From: JASFQI01 sp050115555
Lineage (GTDB): Bacteria > Desulfobacterota > DSM-4660 > Desulfatiglandales > HGW-15
Assembly (NCBI GenBank): GCA_050115555.1
Contig: JASFQI010000009.1
Span: 1-32,761, forward strand
Direction: 5' to 3'
DNA length: 32,761 nucleotides
Within the stretch, counting starts at the first letter, position 1. Every line of letters starts with the position of its first letter. Shown here one piece after another: positions 15,028 to 23,227 of this stretch. Made by a program: the position numbers and the translations under genes. The notes under the pieces were generated by a model. It searched no databases, had not been told where the DNA came from, and saw only the letters and a list, made by a program, of their open reading frames with translations.

Positions 15028-15303
15028 CTATACTTCCACGTCGACTTTGTGCCGGGTTCGCTTCTTGATCCCGTCGGCTCCATACTCCAGGGGAAGTTCG
15101 ACTTCCTCCGGGGCGTCGGCGTCCGGCCGGGAAAGCGGATCCGCACGATCCGCTTTGTCCCGCGCGTCTTCGTAATCCGGTCCCTTGTTTTTCCTTTTGC
15201 GCGGTGGACGGTCCTCCGATCTGCGCTCCTTGGGCGCCTTCCACACGCGGTTCGATGCCGGGCTCACAGGAGACAGGCCGCGGAGTTTGCTCAACTCGTT
15301 CAT
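15028..15303 (-). CDS. Small charged protein of unknown function
   Basis: A 91-residue hydrophilic protein that I do not recognise. It has no membrane segment or signal peptide. A basic stretch (RRSEDRPPRKRKNKG, about residues 27-41) is followed by an acidic one (DADAPEEVELPLE) and a C-terminal KRTRHKVDVEV; most of it looks disordered. It is likely a real gene: GGAGGTG precedes ATG 15303 by 4 nt and it lies in line with the operon between the FliL-like and SwrB-like genes. Its function may be flagellar by association only. Confidence 0.7.
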   Translation of the reverse strand: MNELSKLRGLSPVSPASNRVWKAPKERRSEDRPPRKRKNKGPDYEDARDKADRADPLSRPDADAPEEVELPLEYGADGIKKRTRHKVDVEV

Positions 15304-15400
15304 CGCACACCTCCGGTGGTTCCTTTCCTGGAGGGGCTGTGAACGCCTCTTGGGCCCTCTGCGGGAGTGAAGCCCGCAGCGAGAGAGAATGCAGCTTCAG

Positions 15401-15997
15401 TCAGACCACGAAGATTCCCGCAACAGCAACGCGCAGCTCATTCGGGCGGAGGAGTTCCTCCAGGATGTTTTGGGCCTCTGCGCGGATGGTCAGGGTCATG
15501 CCGCGTATGTTTTCTCCTTTCGAGGCCAGTTCCGTGATTCGACGGTAAAGGCGGTCGCGGATCAGGATTTCCTTCTCCTGATAGCGCGCCGCCGTTTTCG
15601 GAGCCCAGGTGACGGAAAGGCGCAAGCGGGCGATCTTTCCGGTCTTCTCCTGCGGCAGCAGGATGTAAAAGGGCTTGAGTTCCTGCTTGAGCAGCCGGTC
15701 TCCTGTAGCGGCGGGAGATTGCTGTGAAAGAGGTCCCGGGGTTGGCCCTTTCGGTTGTACGGTGTTCCCAGGGAGCATGACGATTCGAATTCCCCACACC
15801 GCGATGAACGACAGCAGGATTCCCACGCCCCCTGCGATGAGGATCCGGCGTCGCCCTTTCAGGATGGAGAGAGCTGAGCCTAAACGTCCGGCTGCTTCAT
15901 TGGAAGGACCCGGTTCAGGGGACCCGGTGGAAGGGCTCTGATCCTCCCCCTGGTCCTCTTGTGCCTCGTCCCTCTCGATTTCCTCGTTGCTCGTCAT
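15401..15997 (-). CDS. FliL-like membrane protein (second FliL homologue)
   Basis: A 198-residue protein with an acidic, Pro/Ser-rich cytoplasmic N-terminus, one membrane segment (about residues 51-72), a Pro/Gln-rich linker and a C-terminal domain resembling FliL (FYILLPQEKTGKIARLRLSV, then IRDRLYRRITEL and LRPNELRVAVAGIFVV). It is longer and more divergent than the FliL at 25949-26443. FliL proteins form rings around stators near the motor. The gene follows fliA by 76 nt. A TGCGGG/CCCGCA hairpin (15360-15378) lies in the gap behind it. The homology is pattern-level, so a different periplasmic role remains possible. Confidence 0.62.
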   Translation of the reverse strand: MTSNEEIERDEAQEDQGEDQSPSTGSPEPGPSNEAAGRLGSALSILKGRRRILIAGGVGILLSFIAVWGIRIVMLPGNTVQPKGPTPGPLSQQSPAATGDRLLKQELKPFYILLPQEKTGKIARLRLSVTWAPKTAARYQEKEILIRDRLYRRITELASKGENIRGMTLTIRAEAQNILEELLRPNELRVAVAGIFVV

Positions 15998-16073
15998 GGA
16001 GCCCGCCTCACCGGCCTACGTACAACCTTCTGAAAATGGATGGAGTCGCAAAAAGCCGTGACCCATGCTTCCT

Positions 16074-16871
16074 TCATGCGGATTCGGACTCGAAGTATCC
16101 TTTCAGCCCCCCTCTCAGCCGCAGGATGGCCTTTGTGTGCAGCTGGCTGATTCGGGACTCGGTATAGTTCATGATCTCGCCGATCTCCCGCATGGTCAGC
16201 TCTTCATAGTAGTAAAGGGCCACGACCAACCGTTCATTTTTGGGCAGTCTGTCGATCGCCTCGGCAACGACCTCCCGAACCTCCGCCAGGTCAAGGCTGT
16301 CCGAGGGATTTCCCGAGGCCTTTCCATCGGATGCCCCGTTTGAAAAGCGCTCAGTCGATTCATTGGGCAGGACGTGCCCGAGGTCCTCCTCGCTGATGAG
16401 AGCGACCCCCCGGGCTTCCTCGAGGAGGGAGTAGAACGTTTCCAGGTCGACCCCGAGCTCTTGGGCGACTTCTTCATCGGAGGCCGGGCGCATGGTCCCG
16501 TTTTCCACCCTGGCGTACGCGGCTTCGATCTTGCGCGCATTGCGGCGGACCGACCGGGGAACCCAATCCATGGCCCGAAGCTCATCGAGCATGGCTCCCC
16601 GGATCCGGAATTCCGCATAGGATTTGAACGCCACCCCCTTGGAGGCATTGAATTTCTCCACGGCGTCCATAAGGCCCATGATTCCCGCGCCGATCAGATC
16701 GTCCTGGCTCACGTGCTGGGGCAGGCGCATGCCCAGTCTCCCTGCAATGGTCTTGACCAGAGGCGCGTACTCCAGGATAAGCGCCTCACGTTCAGCAGGG
16801 TTCTTGACGCCTCCCGCAGGCGGGGAGCCCTGGGAATAGCGTTTCAGTTTGTTGAGGGCCGGGTTTGCCAT
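16074..16871 (-). CDS. fliA: FliA flagellar sigma factor (sigma28)
   Basis: A 265-residue RNA polymerase sigma factor for late flagellar and chemotaxis genes. Region 2 (DDLIGAGIMGLMDAVEKFN, then FKSYAEFRIRGAMLDELRAM and DWVPRSVRR) and region 4 (RLPKNERLVVALYYYEELTM, then REIGEIMNYTESRISQLHTK) are typical of FliA. ATG 16871 lies 7 nt after the flhG stop; the in-frame codons further upstream overlap flhG and are not conserved. Its likely target in the window is the GCCGATAA site before flgN. The anti-sigma gene flgM is not in the window. Confidence 0.96.
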   Translation of the reverse strand: MANPALNKLKRYSQGSPPAGGVKNPAEREALILEYAPLVKTIAGRLGMRLPQHVSQDDLIGAGIMGLMDAVEKFNASKGVAFKSYAEFRIRGAMLDELRAMDWVPRSVRRNARKIEAAYARVENGTMRPASDEEVAQELGVDLETFYSLLEEARGVALISEEDLGHVLPNESTERFSNGASDGKASGNPSDSLDLAEVREVVAEAIDRLPKNERLVVALYYYEELTMREIGEIMNYTESRISQLHTKAILRLRGGLKGYFESESA

Positions 16872-16878
16872 TGCGTGA

Positions 16879-17787
16879 TCAATGCTCCAGGAACTTTTGC
16901 CAGAAAAAGCGGATGTCCCCCTCAAGAAGCAGGCTGTCATGATTCGCCATGAGGGTTTTCGCAAGATTCAGGATTTGACGGCTCGCTTGGGCGTCCGGGA
17001 ACTGGTCGATGACGGTTTTCTGCTTTCGCACCGCAGCGGGCATCTGTCGGTCAAAGGGAATCCAGCCCAGGTAGTCCAGGGACGGAGACCCCAGGAACTG
17101 ATCCACGACCAGGCTGAGGTGGCGGTAGATGCGATTGGCCTCCTCGGCGTTTCGGGCCGCATTGATGAGAACCTTGAATCGTTTTTGCTGATACCGGCTG
17201 GTCAGGACCTTGATAAGCGCATAGGCGTCCGTGAGCGACGTGGGTTCGTTGGTCACGAGAACGATTTTTTCCGTGGCGGCATAGTTGAAATACATCACAT
17301 TGGACGAGATTCCCGCGCCCGTGTCGATCAGGAGCACATCAAAGCTGTCCTTGAGCGCGTCCAGCTCATCCAGAAGGAGCAATCGCTGGGAGTTGTCCAG
17401 ATCCGTGAGTTCCGGAATTCCGGAAGCCGCGGGCAGGAGCTGGAAGCCTCCGGGCCCCCGAATGAGGATTTCTTCCATTCGCTTTTCGCCGCGAAGAAGG
17501 TGATCGATTGTGTAGCGGGGGTTCAGGCCGAGCATCACGTCGAGGTTGGCCAACCCCAAATCCGCATCCAGAACCAGCACGCGCTGCCCCATTCGGCCTA
17601 GGGCCTGAGCGAGATTCGCCACCACACTTGTCTTGCCGACCCCTCCTTTTCCGCTGGTCACGGAAATCACGCGGATCTGCTTCGGGGCATCCTCGGTCCG
17701 GGACTCCCGCTTCAAGTATGCCTGAGGTGATTTATGATCTGCCATTCGATCCTCGACCAAGGACCTGAGGCCGGTTGCCTGATCCAT
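16879..17787 (-). CDS. flhG: FlhG (FleN/YlxH) MinD-type ATPase
   Basis: A 302-residue ParA/MinD-family ATPase controlling flagellar number and placement with FlhF. It has the deviant Walker A SGKGGVGKTSVVANLA (about residues 45-60), DADLGLANLDVMLG and LIDTGAGISSNVMYF. ATG 17787 is preferred over ATG 17745 because the resulting N-terminus, MDQATGLR, is the conserved DQAxxLR motif that stimulates the FlhF GTPase; this makes the gene overlap flhF by 56 bp. The C-terminus (DIRFFWQKFLEH) resembles the membrane-targeting helix of FlhG. fliA follows by 7 nt. Confidence 0.95.
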   Translation of the reverse strand: MDQATGLRSLVEDRMADHKSPQAYLKRESRTEDAPKQIRVISVTSGKGGVGKTSVVANLAQALGRMGQRVLVLDADLGLANLDVMLGLNPRYTIDHLLRGEKRMEEILIRGPGGFQLLPAASGIPELTDLDNSQRLLLLDELDALKDSFDVLLIDTGAGISSNVMYFNYAATEKIVLVTNEPTSLTDAYALIKVLTSRYQQKRFKVLINAARNAEEANRIYRHLSLVVDQFLGSPSLDYLGWIPFDRQMPAAVRKQKTVIDQFPDAQASRQILNLAKTLMANHDSLLLEGDIRFFWQKFLEH

Positions 17788-18940
17788 ATGCCGCTACCTC
17801 ATCGCTGTCATTGAGGGTTCCTGCTTTGTCTTTCACTGCGTCCAGCATGAGCCTCGCAAGACGTTTCCTGGAGGCCCTCTCCATGTCTTCGGGGACCCGC
17901 TGTCCCGTGGTAAAGAAGGAAACGGGCCGGGAATCCGAAACCAGGAAGTTCACCATGGCGGATATGTCCTGAACTTCATCCAACTTGGTGAAAATGGTGC
18001 TTTTGTAAGAAAGTTTTCCAAACTGCCGGGCCGTAGAAACGAGATTGCCGTAATCGGTCGTGGCACTGAGCACGAGAAAAGGGTGGATATCGTCCCTGCC
18101 TTCGATGACATGGCCGAGCTCCCGAATTTCCCGGGCGTGGTTGGGGCTTCGGCCGGCTGTGTCGATCAGGATGAGGTCCGCGTCCCGGTGTCGTAGAAGG
18201 GCCTGATTCAGCTCGTGTTTCCCGGAGGCCACTTCCAGGGGAACGTCCATGATCCTCGCGTAGGTCTGGAGCTGGCTCACCGCCGCGATTCGAAAGGTGT
18301 CGAGGGTGATCAACGCGGTGCGGATGCCTTCCTTCACGGCCCGCAAGGCCGCCATTTTGGCGAGTGTGGTGGTTTTCCCCACTCCGGTCGGACCGATGAA
18401 CGCGTAGATCCCCTTTTTCCCCACCTGTTGCCCGCGGGTCGATATTTCGATCCGCGTAAGCAGGCGGGAGAGGGATTCACGCAGAATGTCAACGCCTTCC
18501 CGACTTCTCCCATCCGAGTTCCGATGGGCTTCGGTCATGAGATCGTCCACGATCTCCGGTCTCAGACCGAAGGCGTGAAAATAGCTGTAGAGCGAACGAG
18601 TGGCAGGATTGAAGTAAAGCTCCGGGGCCAGTCTTCGCCCCGCCTCTGCGCTCAGGATGGCCGACTTGATATCTCGCAGCTCCGTTTCCAGGCTCTGCCA
18701 CCTCTTCAAGAGGGCTTCCTGGGTGATGGAGGGCACGCTCGACGCACTGTCCTCTCCGAAGTCAGGGGCATCGTAGTCCACGGCCGCTGTGACCTCGACG
18801 CGCCGCTGGGTGTGGCCCGCTGCATCCTCTCGGGAGGAAAGGGTTCGGGTCTTGAGAATCACGGCGTCCGGTCCCATCTCCCTTTTGATCAGGCGAAGGG
18901 CTTCCTGGTTGCTGTCCGCTATGAATCGCTTGATGTTCAT
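17732..18940 (-). CDS. flhF: FlhF SRP-family GTPase
   Basis: A 402-residue signal-recognition-type GTPase that marks the site of flagellar assembly, often the pole. The N-terminal B domain starts MNIKRFIADSNQEALRLI. The NG domain has the P-loop GPTGVGKTTTLAKMA, then DTFRIAAVSQL, DTAGRSPN and TKLDE. Start ATG 18940 overlaps the flhA stop by 4 nt (ATGA), implying translational coupling. The linker of about 60 residues after the B domain is variable, as usual. Together with flhG this suggests a controlled, probably polar, flagellation pattern. Confidence 0.96.
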   Translation of the reverse strand: MNIKRFIADSNQEALRLIKREMGPDAVILKTRTLSSREDAAGHTQRRVEVTAAVDYDAPDFGEDSASSVPSITQEALLKRWQSLETELRDIKSAILSAEAGRRLAPELYFNPATRSLYSYFHAFGLRPEIVDDLMTEAHRNSDGRSREGVDILRESLSRLLTRIEISTRGQQVGKKGIYAFIGPTGVGKTTTLAKMAALRAVKEGIRTALITLDTFRIAAVSQLQTYARIMDVPLEVASGKHELNQALLRHRDADLILIDTAGRSPNHAREIRELGHVIEGRDDIHPFLVLSATTDYGNLVSTARQFGKLSYKSTIFTKLDEVQDISAMVNFLVSDSRPVSFFTTGQRVPEDMERASRKRLARLMLDAVKDKAGTLNDSDEVAAYGSGNRPQVLGRGSNGRS

Positions 18941-21027
18941 GACGCCTCGCTCCGAATCTCTTCCACGGTTTCAATCTGGAGACCGCTGGGGATCTCATTG
19001 TAGGAGAGAACCGTCAGTGGGATCTGGAACCGCTCACAAAGCTTTTTCAGGTGCCGTCGAATGGCTGTTGAGCAGAGCAGGACGGGCTGCTCGAGCTTGA
19101 CCGACGCCCGCTCAACGGATTTCTTGATCGCCTCGATGATCGTGTTTGCCTGGCGGGGATCGAGCGCCAGGTAGGACCCGTACTCGCTCTGGTTCACCCC
19201 CGAAGCCACGGATTCTTCGAGGCCTGCGCTTACCGAAAGGACGCGGAGCACGCGATCTTTGCCGAGGTAGGGCTTGGTCAGTGAGCGAGCAAGGCGCTGA
19301 CGCGCATATTCCGTAAGCAGGTCCGTATCCTTGGTCATAGCGGCATAGTCGGCGAGCGTCTCCAGGATGGTCAGCAGGTCCCGAATGGAGACCTGCTCCC
19401 GAACCAGGTTCTGGAGGACCTTCTGGACCGCCCCCAGAGTCAGGAGGCTCGGAATCAGCTCTTCCACCACCTTGGGGTGGGTTTCCGACACCTTGTCCAG
19501 GAGGCGCTGGACTTCCTGGCGATCCAGAAACTCGTATCCGTCCCTGCGGACGACTTCCGAGACGTGAGTGGTGATCACGCTGGGAAGGTCCACGACCGTG
19601 TACCCGGCAAACTGGGCATCGGACTTCTTTTCCTGATCGATCCAGAGCGCCGGCAGACCAAAGGCCGGATCCTTCGTGGGAATGCCCTCCACCTTGGCCT
19701 TCACGTCACCCGGATCGATGGCGAGGAGATGCTCCATGAGAAGCTCGCCGCGTGCAACCTCATTGCCCTTGATGCAGACCGCGTACTCGGCGGGCTTGAG
19801 CTCCAGGTTGTCCCGAATGTGGAGCGAGGGCATGATGAGCCCCATGTCGGTGGCAAACTGCCTTCGAAGCGAGCGGATCCGCTCCAGTAGATTCCCGTTC
19901 GCCTTGTTGTCCACCAGCGGGATGAGCCCGTAACCGATCTCGAGTTCCAGCATGTCCAGGGGAAGAAGGCTTTCCACTTCCTCCGGCGTCGCTTCTTCCT
20001 CTGTCTGCTCAGCCTCGGTTTCTGCTTCCTCCGCCCGTTTCCGCTCCGTACCCGTCGCCATCCTTGCGAAGAAGAACACCGCGGCCGACAGAACCATGAA
20101 CGGCAGTGCCGGCATGCCCGGGGCCAGGGCGAAGAGAAAGATGATTCCCGAAGCGATCATCAGGGCGCGGGGGTTGACGCCGAATTGATGGGCAAGATCC
20201 GTACCGATATTCCCTTCGCCGCCTGCCCGGGTGACCAGGATGCCTGCCGCGGTGGAGATGATCAGGGCCGGTATCTGGCTCACAAGACCGTCTCCGATGG
20301 TCAGAAGGGTGTAGTTCTGAACGGCCGTGGTCAGGTCGAGATCCATCTGGAGGACCCCGATCACCAGCCCGCCGATGATGTTGACCAGGGTGATGATGAT
20401 GCCGGCGATGGCATCCCCGCGGACGAACTTGCTGGCACCGTCCATGGCCCCGTAGAATTCGGCTTCCTTGGAGATCTCGGCCCGCCGCTTTCGAGCCTCG
20501 GCTTCATCCACGAGTCCCGCGTTGAGGTCCGCGTCAATGGCCATCTGCTTGCCGGGCATGGCATCCAGGGTGAACCGCGCGGCTACCTCGGCGATGCGGC
20601 CCGCACCCTTGGTGATGACCACGAAGTTGATGACCACCAGGATGACGAAGACGACCAGGCCCACCGTGGGGTTACCGCCGACTACGAAGGAGCCGAAGCT
20701 CTTGATGATGCGTCCGGCGGCCAGAGGGCCTCCGTGCCCGTTGAGGAGAATGAGACGCGTAGACGCGATGTTGAGCGAGAGCCGAAAGAGGGTGGTGATC
20801 AGCAGTAGGGACGGAAACACCGAGAAATCCAGGGGCCGGGTCGCATAGATGGTGAGGAGCAGAACCATGATGCCCAGGGTGATGTTGAAGGCCAGGAGGA
20901 CGTCCAGGATGGATGTGGGTAACGGTATGATCATGACCATGAGAATGGCCACGATACCCACGGAGATGCCCACGTCCACATTGCCGCCGAGCGAAAACTG
21001 CTTCCATGGCATCTTGATTGCGTCCAT
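18937..21027 (-). CDS. flhA: FlhA export-gate protein
   Basis: A 696-residue inner-membrane protein forming the nonameric export gate. The N-terminal half has about eight membrane segments and the conserved cytoplasmic loop (AARFTLDAMPGKQMAIDADL, then NAGLVDEAEARKRR). The C-terminal half (from about residue 350) is the substrate- and chaperone-docking domain. Length is normal for FlhA. A Glu/Ala-rich linker (about 325-350) joins the halves. AGGAG precedes ATG 21027. It is separated from flhB by 47 nt containing a GCCGGC hairpin and coupled to flhF by an ATGA overlap. Confidence 0.97.
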   Translation of the reverse strand: MDAIKMPWKQFSLGGNVDVGISVGIVAILMVMIIPLPTSILDVLLAFNITLGIMVLLLTIYATRPLDFSVFPSLLLITTLFRLSLNIASTRLILLNGHGGPLAAGRIIKSFGSFVVGGNPTVGLVVFVILVVINFVVITKGAGRIAEVAARFTLDAMPGKQMAIDADLNAGLVDEAEARKRRAEISKEAEFYGAMDGASKFVRGDAIAGIIITLVNIIGGLVIGVLQMDLDLTTAVQNYTLLTIGDGLVSQIPALIISTAAGILVTRAGGEGNIGTDLAHQFGVNPRALMIASGIIFLFALAPGMPALPFMVLSAAVFFFARMATGTERKRAEEAETEAEQTEEEATPEEVESLLPLDMLELEIGYGLIPLVDNKANGNLLERIRSLRRQFATDMGLIMPSLHIRDNLELKPAEYAVCIKGNEVARGELLMEHLLAIDPGDVKAKVEGIPTKDPAFGLPALWIDQEKKSDAQFAGYTVVDLPSVITTHVSEVVRRDGYEFLDRQEVQRLLDKVSETHPKVVEELIPSLLTLGAVQKVLQNLVREQVSIRDLLTILETLADYAAMTKDTDLLTEYARQRLARSLTKPYLGKDRVLRVLSVSAGLEESVASGVNQSEYGSYLALDPRQANTIIEAIKKSVERASVKLEQPVLLCSTAIRRHLKKLCERFQIPLTVLSYNEIPSGLQIETVEEIRSEAS

Positions 21028-21055
21028 CGGTCTTCTCCTGAAGCTCCACTTTCAG

Positions 21056-21073
21056 GCCGGCTCCAGTGCCGGC
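21056..21073 (-). promoter_or_regulatory. Small hairpin between flhB and flhA
   Basis: Two GCCGGC hexamers (21056-21061 and 21068-21073) form a 6-bp stem with a 6-nt loop directly after the flhB stop codon and 28 nt before flhA. No T-run follows. It may adjust processing or translation inside the operon; no function is shown. Confidence 0.3.
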
Positions 21074-21074
21074 A

Positions 21075-22157
21075 TCAGGGGGTACGCGCCTGCGGTGAGG
21101 ATTTCTGTTTGAGGCCGTACACATAGGCCAGAATCTCAGCAACGGCCTGGTAGGTTTCGGCCGGGATTTCCTGTCCTACCTCCAAATTATACAAGTTCTG
21201 TGCCAGGGGCCGGTTCTCCACCAGGGGAACCCCGTGCTGCTCCGCCAGCTCCCGGATGCGGGCCGCAATGATCCGAGCCCCTTTGGCCACCACCACCGGC
21301 GCCTGCGCTTTGCCGGGATCGTAACGCAGGGCCACGGCAAGGCGCGTCGGGTTCGTGATCACCACGTCCGCCTTGGGGACCTCTTCCATCATCCGTTTTC
21401 TCGCGGTCTCCCGCTGAATGGCGCGAATCCGGCCCTTGACATGGGGGTCCCCCTCGGTCTGCTTGTGCTCGTCCCTGACTTCCTGCTTGGTCATTTTCAG
21501 GTTCTCTGCGTGCTCCCAGCGCTGATAGAAAAAATCGAGGAAGGCAAGAATGAGAATGACCCAGCAGCATTTGATCAAGACGTTGATGGCTTCCTGACCG
21601 AGAACTCCCATGATTTGAGGGGCTTCCTGGTAGATCAGGGGAACGAGATTTTCAAAGGCCTTCTTGAGGGTGGATCCTGCGGCCCACCCCACGATCACGA
21701 ACTTTCCGATGGATTTCGCGAGCTCCACGAGAGAGCGTTTGGAGAGGATTCGCTTTAGGCCCTCCACTGGATTTAATTTTGACGCTTTCGGAGTCAAGGG
21801 ATCGACACTCAGGATGAACCCCGCCTGAAGGATATTGGCCATAAAGGCCACCACGACGAGGACGACCATGATCGGGAGGCTGAACTGGAGAATACTTATC
21901 AGACCTTGGCTTGCGGTTTCGACCAGGGGCAGCTCCTCGGAGGCTACGGCGGGGATATTCAAAAAGGCACGCTTCAGGAAATGACCCAGATGTTTCATCT
22001 GTCCTTCGGCCTGAAAGAAGAGGTACGCGGTGGCGGCAGCGAGAACCGCTATCGAGGAGAGCTCCTTGCTCTTGGCGACCTGCCCTTTCTTTCGAGCTTC
22101 CTCGAGCTTTTTCGGGGTTGCCTGTTCGGTCTTTTCCTGGAAGCTTTGTTCGGCCAT
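21075..22157 (-). CDS. flhB: FlhB export switch protein, NPTR cleavage-site variant
   Basis: A 360-residue inner-membrane component of the export gate. The N-terminal EKTEQATPKKLEEARKKGQV is classical, four membrane segments follow (about residues 35-210), then the cytoplasmic switch domain. The autocleavage site that normally reads NPTH reads N269-P270-T271-R272 (codons at 21342-21353), in frame and in otherwise conserved surroundings (ADVVITNPTRLAVALRYDP). The scissile Asn and Pro are retained; the His is replaced by Arg. It lies 8 nt after fliR. A separate FlhB C-terminal-like gene lies at 13082-13357. Confidence 0.97.
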   Translation of the reverse strand: MAEQSFQEKTEQATPKKLEEARKKGQVAKSKELSSIAVLAAATAYLFFQAEGQMKHLGHFLKRAFLNIPAVASEELPLVETASQGLISILQFSLPIMVVLVVVAFMANILQAGFILSVDPLTPKASKLNPVEGLKRILSKRSLVELAKSIGKFVIVGWAAGSTLKKAFENLVPLIYQEAPQIMGVLGQEAINVLIKCCWVILILAFLDFFYQRWEHAENLKMTKQEVRDEHKQTEGDPHVKGRIRAIQRETARKRMMEEVPKADVVITNPTRLAVALRYDPGKAQAPVVVAKGARIIAARIRELAEQHGVPLVENRPLAQNLYNLEVGQEIPAETYQAVAEILAYVYGLKQKSSPQARTP

Positions 22158-22165
22158 GGAAGCCC

Positions 22166-22939
22166 CTACATGATGCGGAAGAGCCGCATCATGGCTGTCG
22201 CCATATCACGGGTCAGATCAACGAGAAATGGGGACAGGTTGCTCAGGACCAGCCCGAACAGCATGAGCCCGATACCGATGTTGATGGGAAACCCGATCAT
22301 AAGGATGTTGACCTGGGGTACGGTGCGCGCCACGATGCCCAGGCAGAGGTTGCTCAGGAAGAGGGCGATCATCATCGGAGCAGCAATCTTGAGCCCGATC
22401 ACGAACATCTGTCCGCCGATCTCCACGATGGCCTCGGACACGGATAAAGGGAACGAGGCCCCGTTGGGCGGAACCAGACGGAAGGACGCGGCCATCGCTT
22501 GAATGATCAAGTGGTGCCCGTCGATGGCAAAAAAGAGGAGCACGGTAAAGAGGTAGAGGAATTGGCTCAGCGCCGTGCTCTGCACACCCGTGTTGGGGTC
22601 GATGGCCCGGGCCATGGAAAAGCCCATCTGAAAGCTCATGATCTGTCCAGCAAACTGTACCGATGCGAACATGATACGAACTCCGAATGCTGCAATGAAG
22701 CCCATGAGAACTTCCGAGGCGACGCCCAGGATGAGTTCGGGGATCGATGTGGGAAGGGTCTCCGGGACAGGAACCACCGGGGTCAGAAGCACGGCCAGGA
22801 CAAAGGAGAGCCCCGCTTTCCAGAGGGTCGGTATATTACGGGCCCCGAAGAGCGGCATGAGAAAGATGAGCACGCTCACACGGATCAGGACCCAGAAGAA
22901 TCCCTGGAGCTGCTCGATGGTTTCAAGAGGAAAGGGCAT
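22166..22939 (-). CDS. fliR: FliR export-gate protein
   Basis: A 257-residue membrane protein of the FliPQR gate, with about six hydrophobic segments and the family patterns FFWVLIRVSVLIFLMPLFG, then GQIMSFQMGFSMARAIDP and IVARTVPQVNILMIGFPINI. ATG 22939 is used because the first membrane segment starts there and it lies 8 nt after fliQ; an in-frame upstream ATG (23017) lies inside fliQ. There is no strong Shine-Dalgarno sequence, so translation may be coupled to fliQ. Confidence 0.95.
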   Translation of the reverse strand: MPFPLETIEQLQGFFWVLIRVSVLIFLMPLFGARNIPTLWKAGLSFVLAVLLTPVVPVPETLPTSIPELILGVASEVLMGFIAAFGVRIMFASVQFAGQIMSFQMGFSMARAIDPNTGVQSTALSQFLYLFTVLLFFAIDGHHLIIQAMAASFRLVPPNGASFPLSVSEAIVEIGGQMFVIGLKIAAPMMIALFLSNLCLGIVARTVPQVNILMIGFPINIGIGLMLFGLVLSNLSPFLVDLTRDMATAMMRLFRIM

Positions 22940-22947
22940 GGTCTCAA

Positions 22948-23217
22948 CTAGCGTATGACCTGCGGAATGCTGGTAATCAGATGGCTGGTGAAGTAGGTGA
23001 TCTTGTTCAGCATCCACGGGGCTGCGGCAAGAAGGGCCAGGAGGACCCCTATGATTTTAGGAACAAAGGACAGAGTCATCTCCTGAACCTGGGTGGTGGC
23101 CTGAAGAACGGCCACGGCCAGTCCGATGGCGAGTCCCACCCCGAGAAGGGGTAGGGAAAGTAAAAGGACGGTTTTGATGGCTTCACTGGCCAGGGTTACC
23201 ACGAATTCCGGCGTCAT
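22948..23217 (-). CDS. fliQ: FliQ export-gate protein
   Basis: An 89-residue protein with two long membrane helices (about residues 15-40 and 52-75) and the conserved intervening motif QATTQVQEMTLSFVPKI. It forms the helical FliPQR gate inside the basal-body C-ring area. Ten nucleotides separate it from fliP and eight from fliR. Confidence 0.97.
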   Translation of the reverse strand: MTPEFVVTLASEAIKTVLLLSLPLLGVGLAIGLAVAVLQATTQVQEMTLSFVPKIIGVLLALLAAAPWMLNKITYFTSHLITSIPQVIR

Positions 23218-23227
23218 GCTTGATCCC

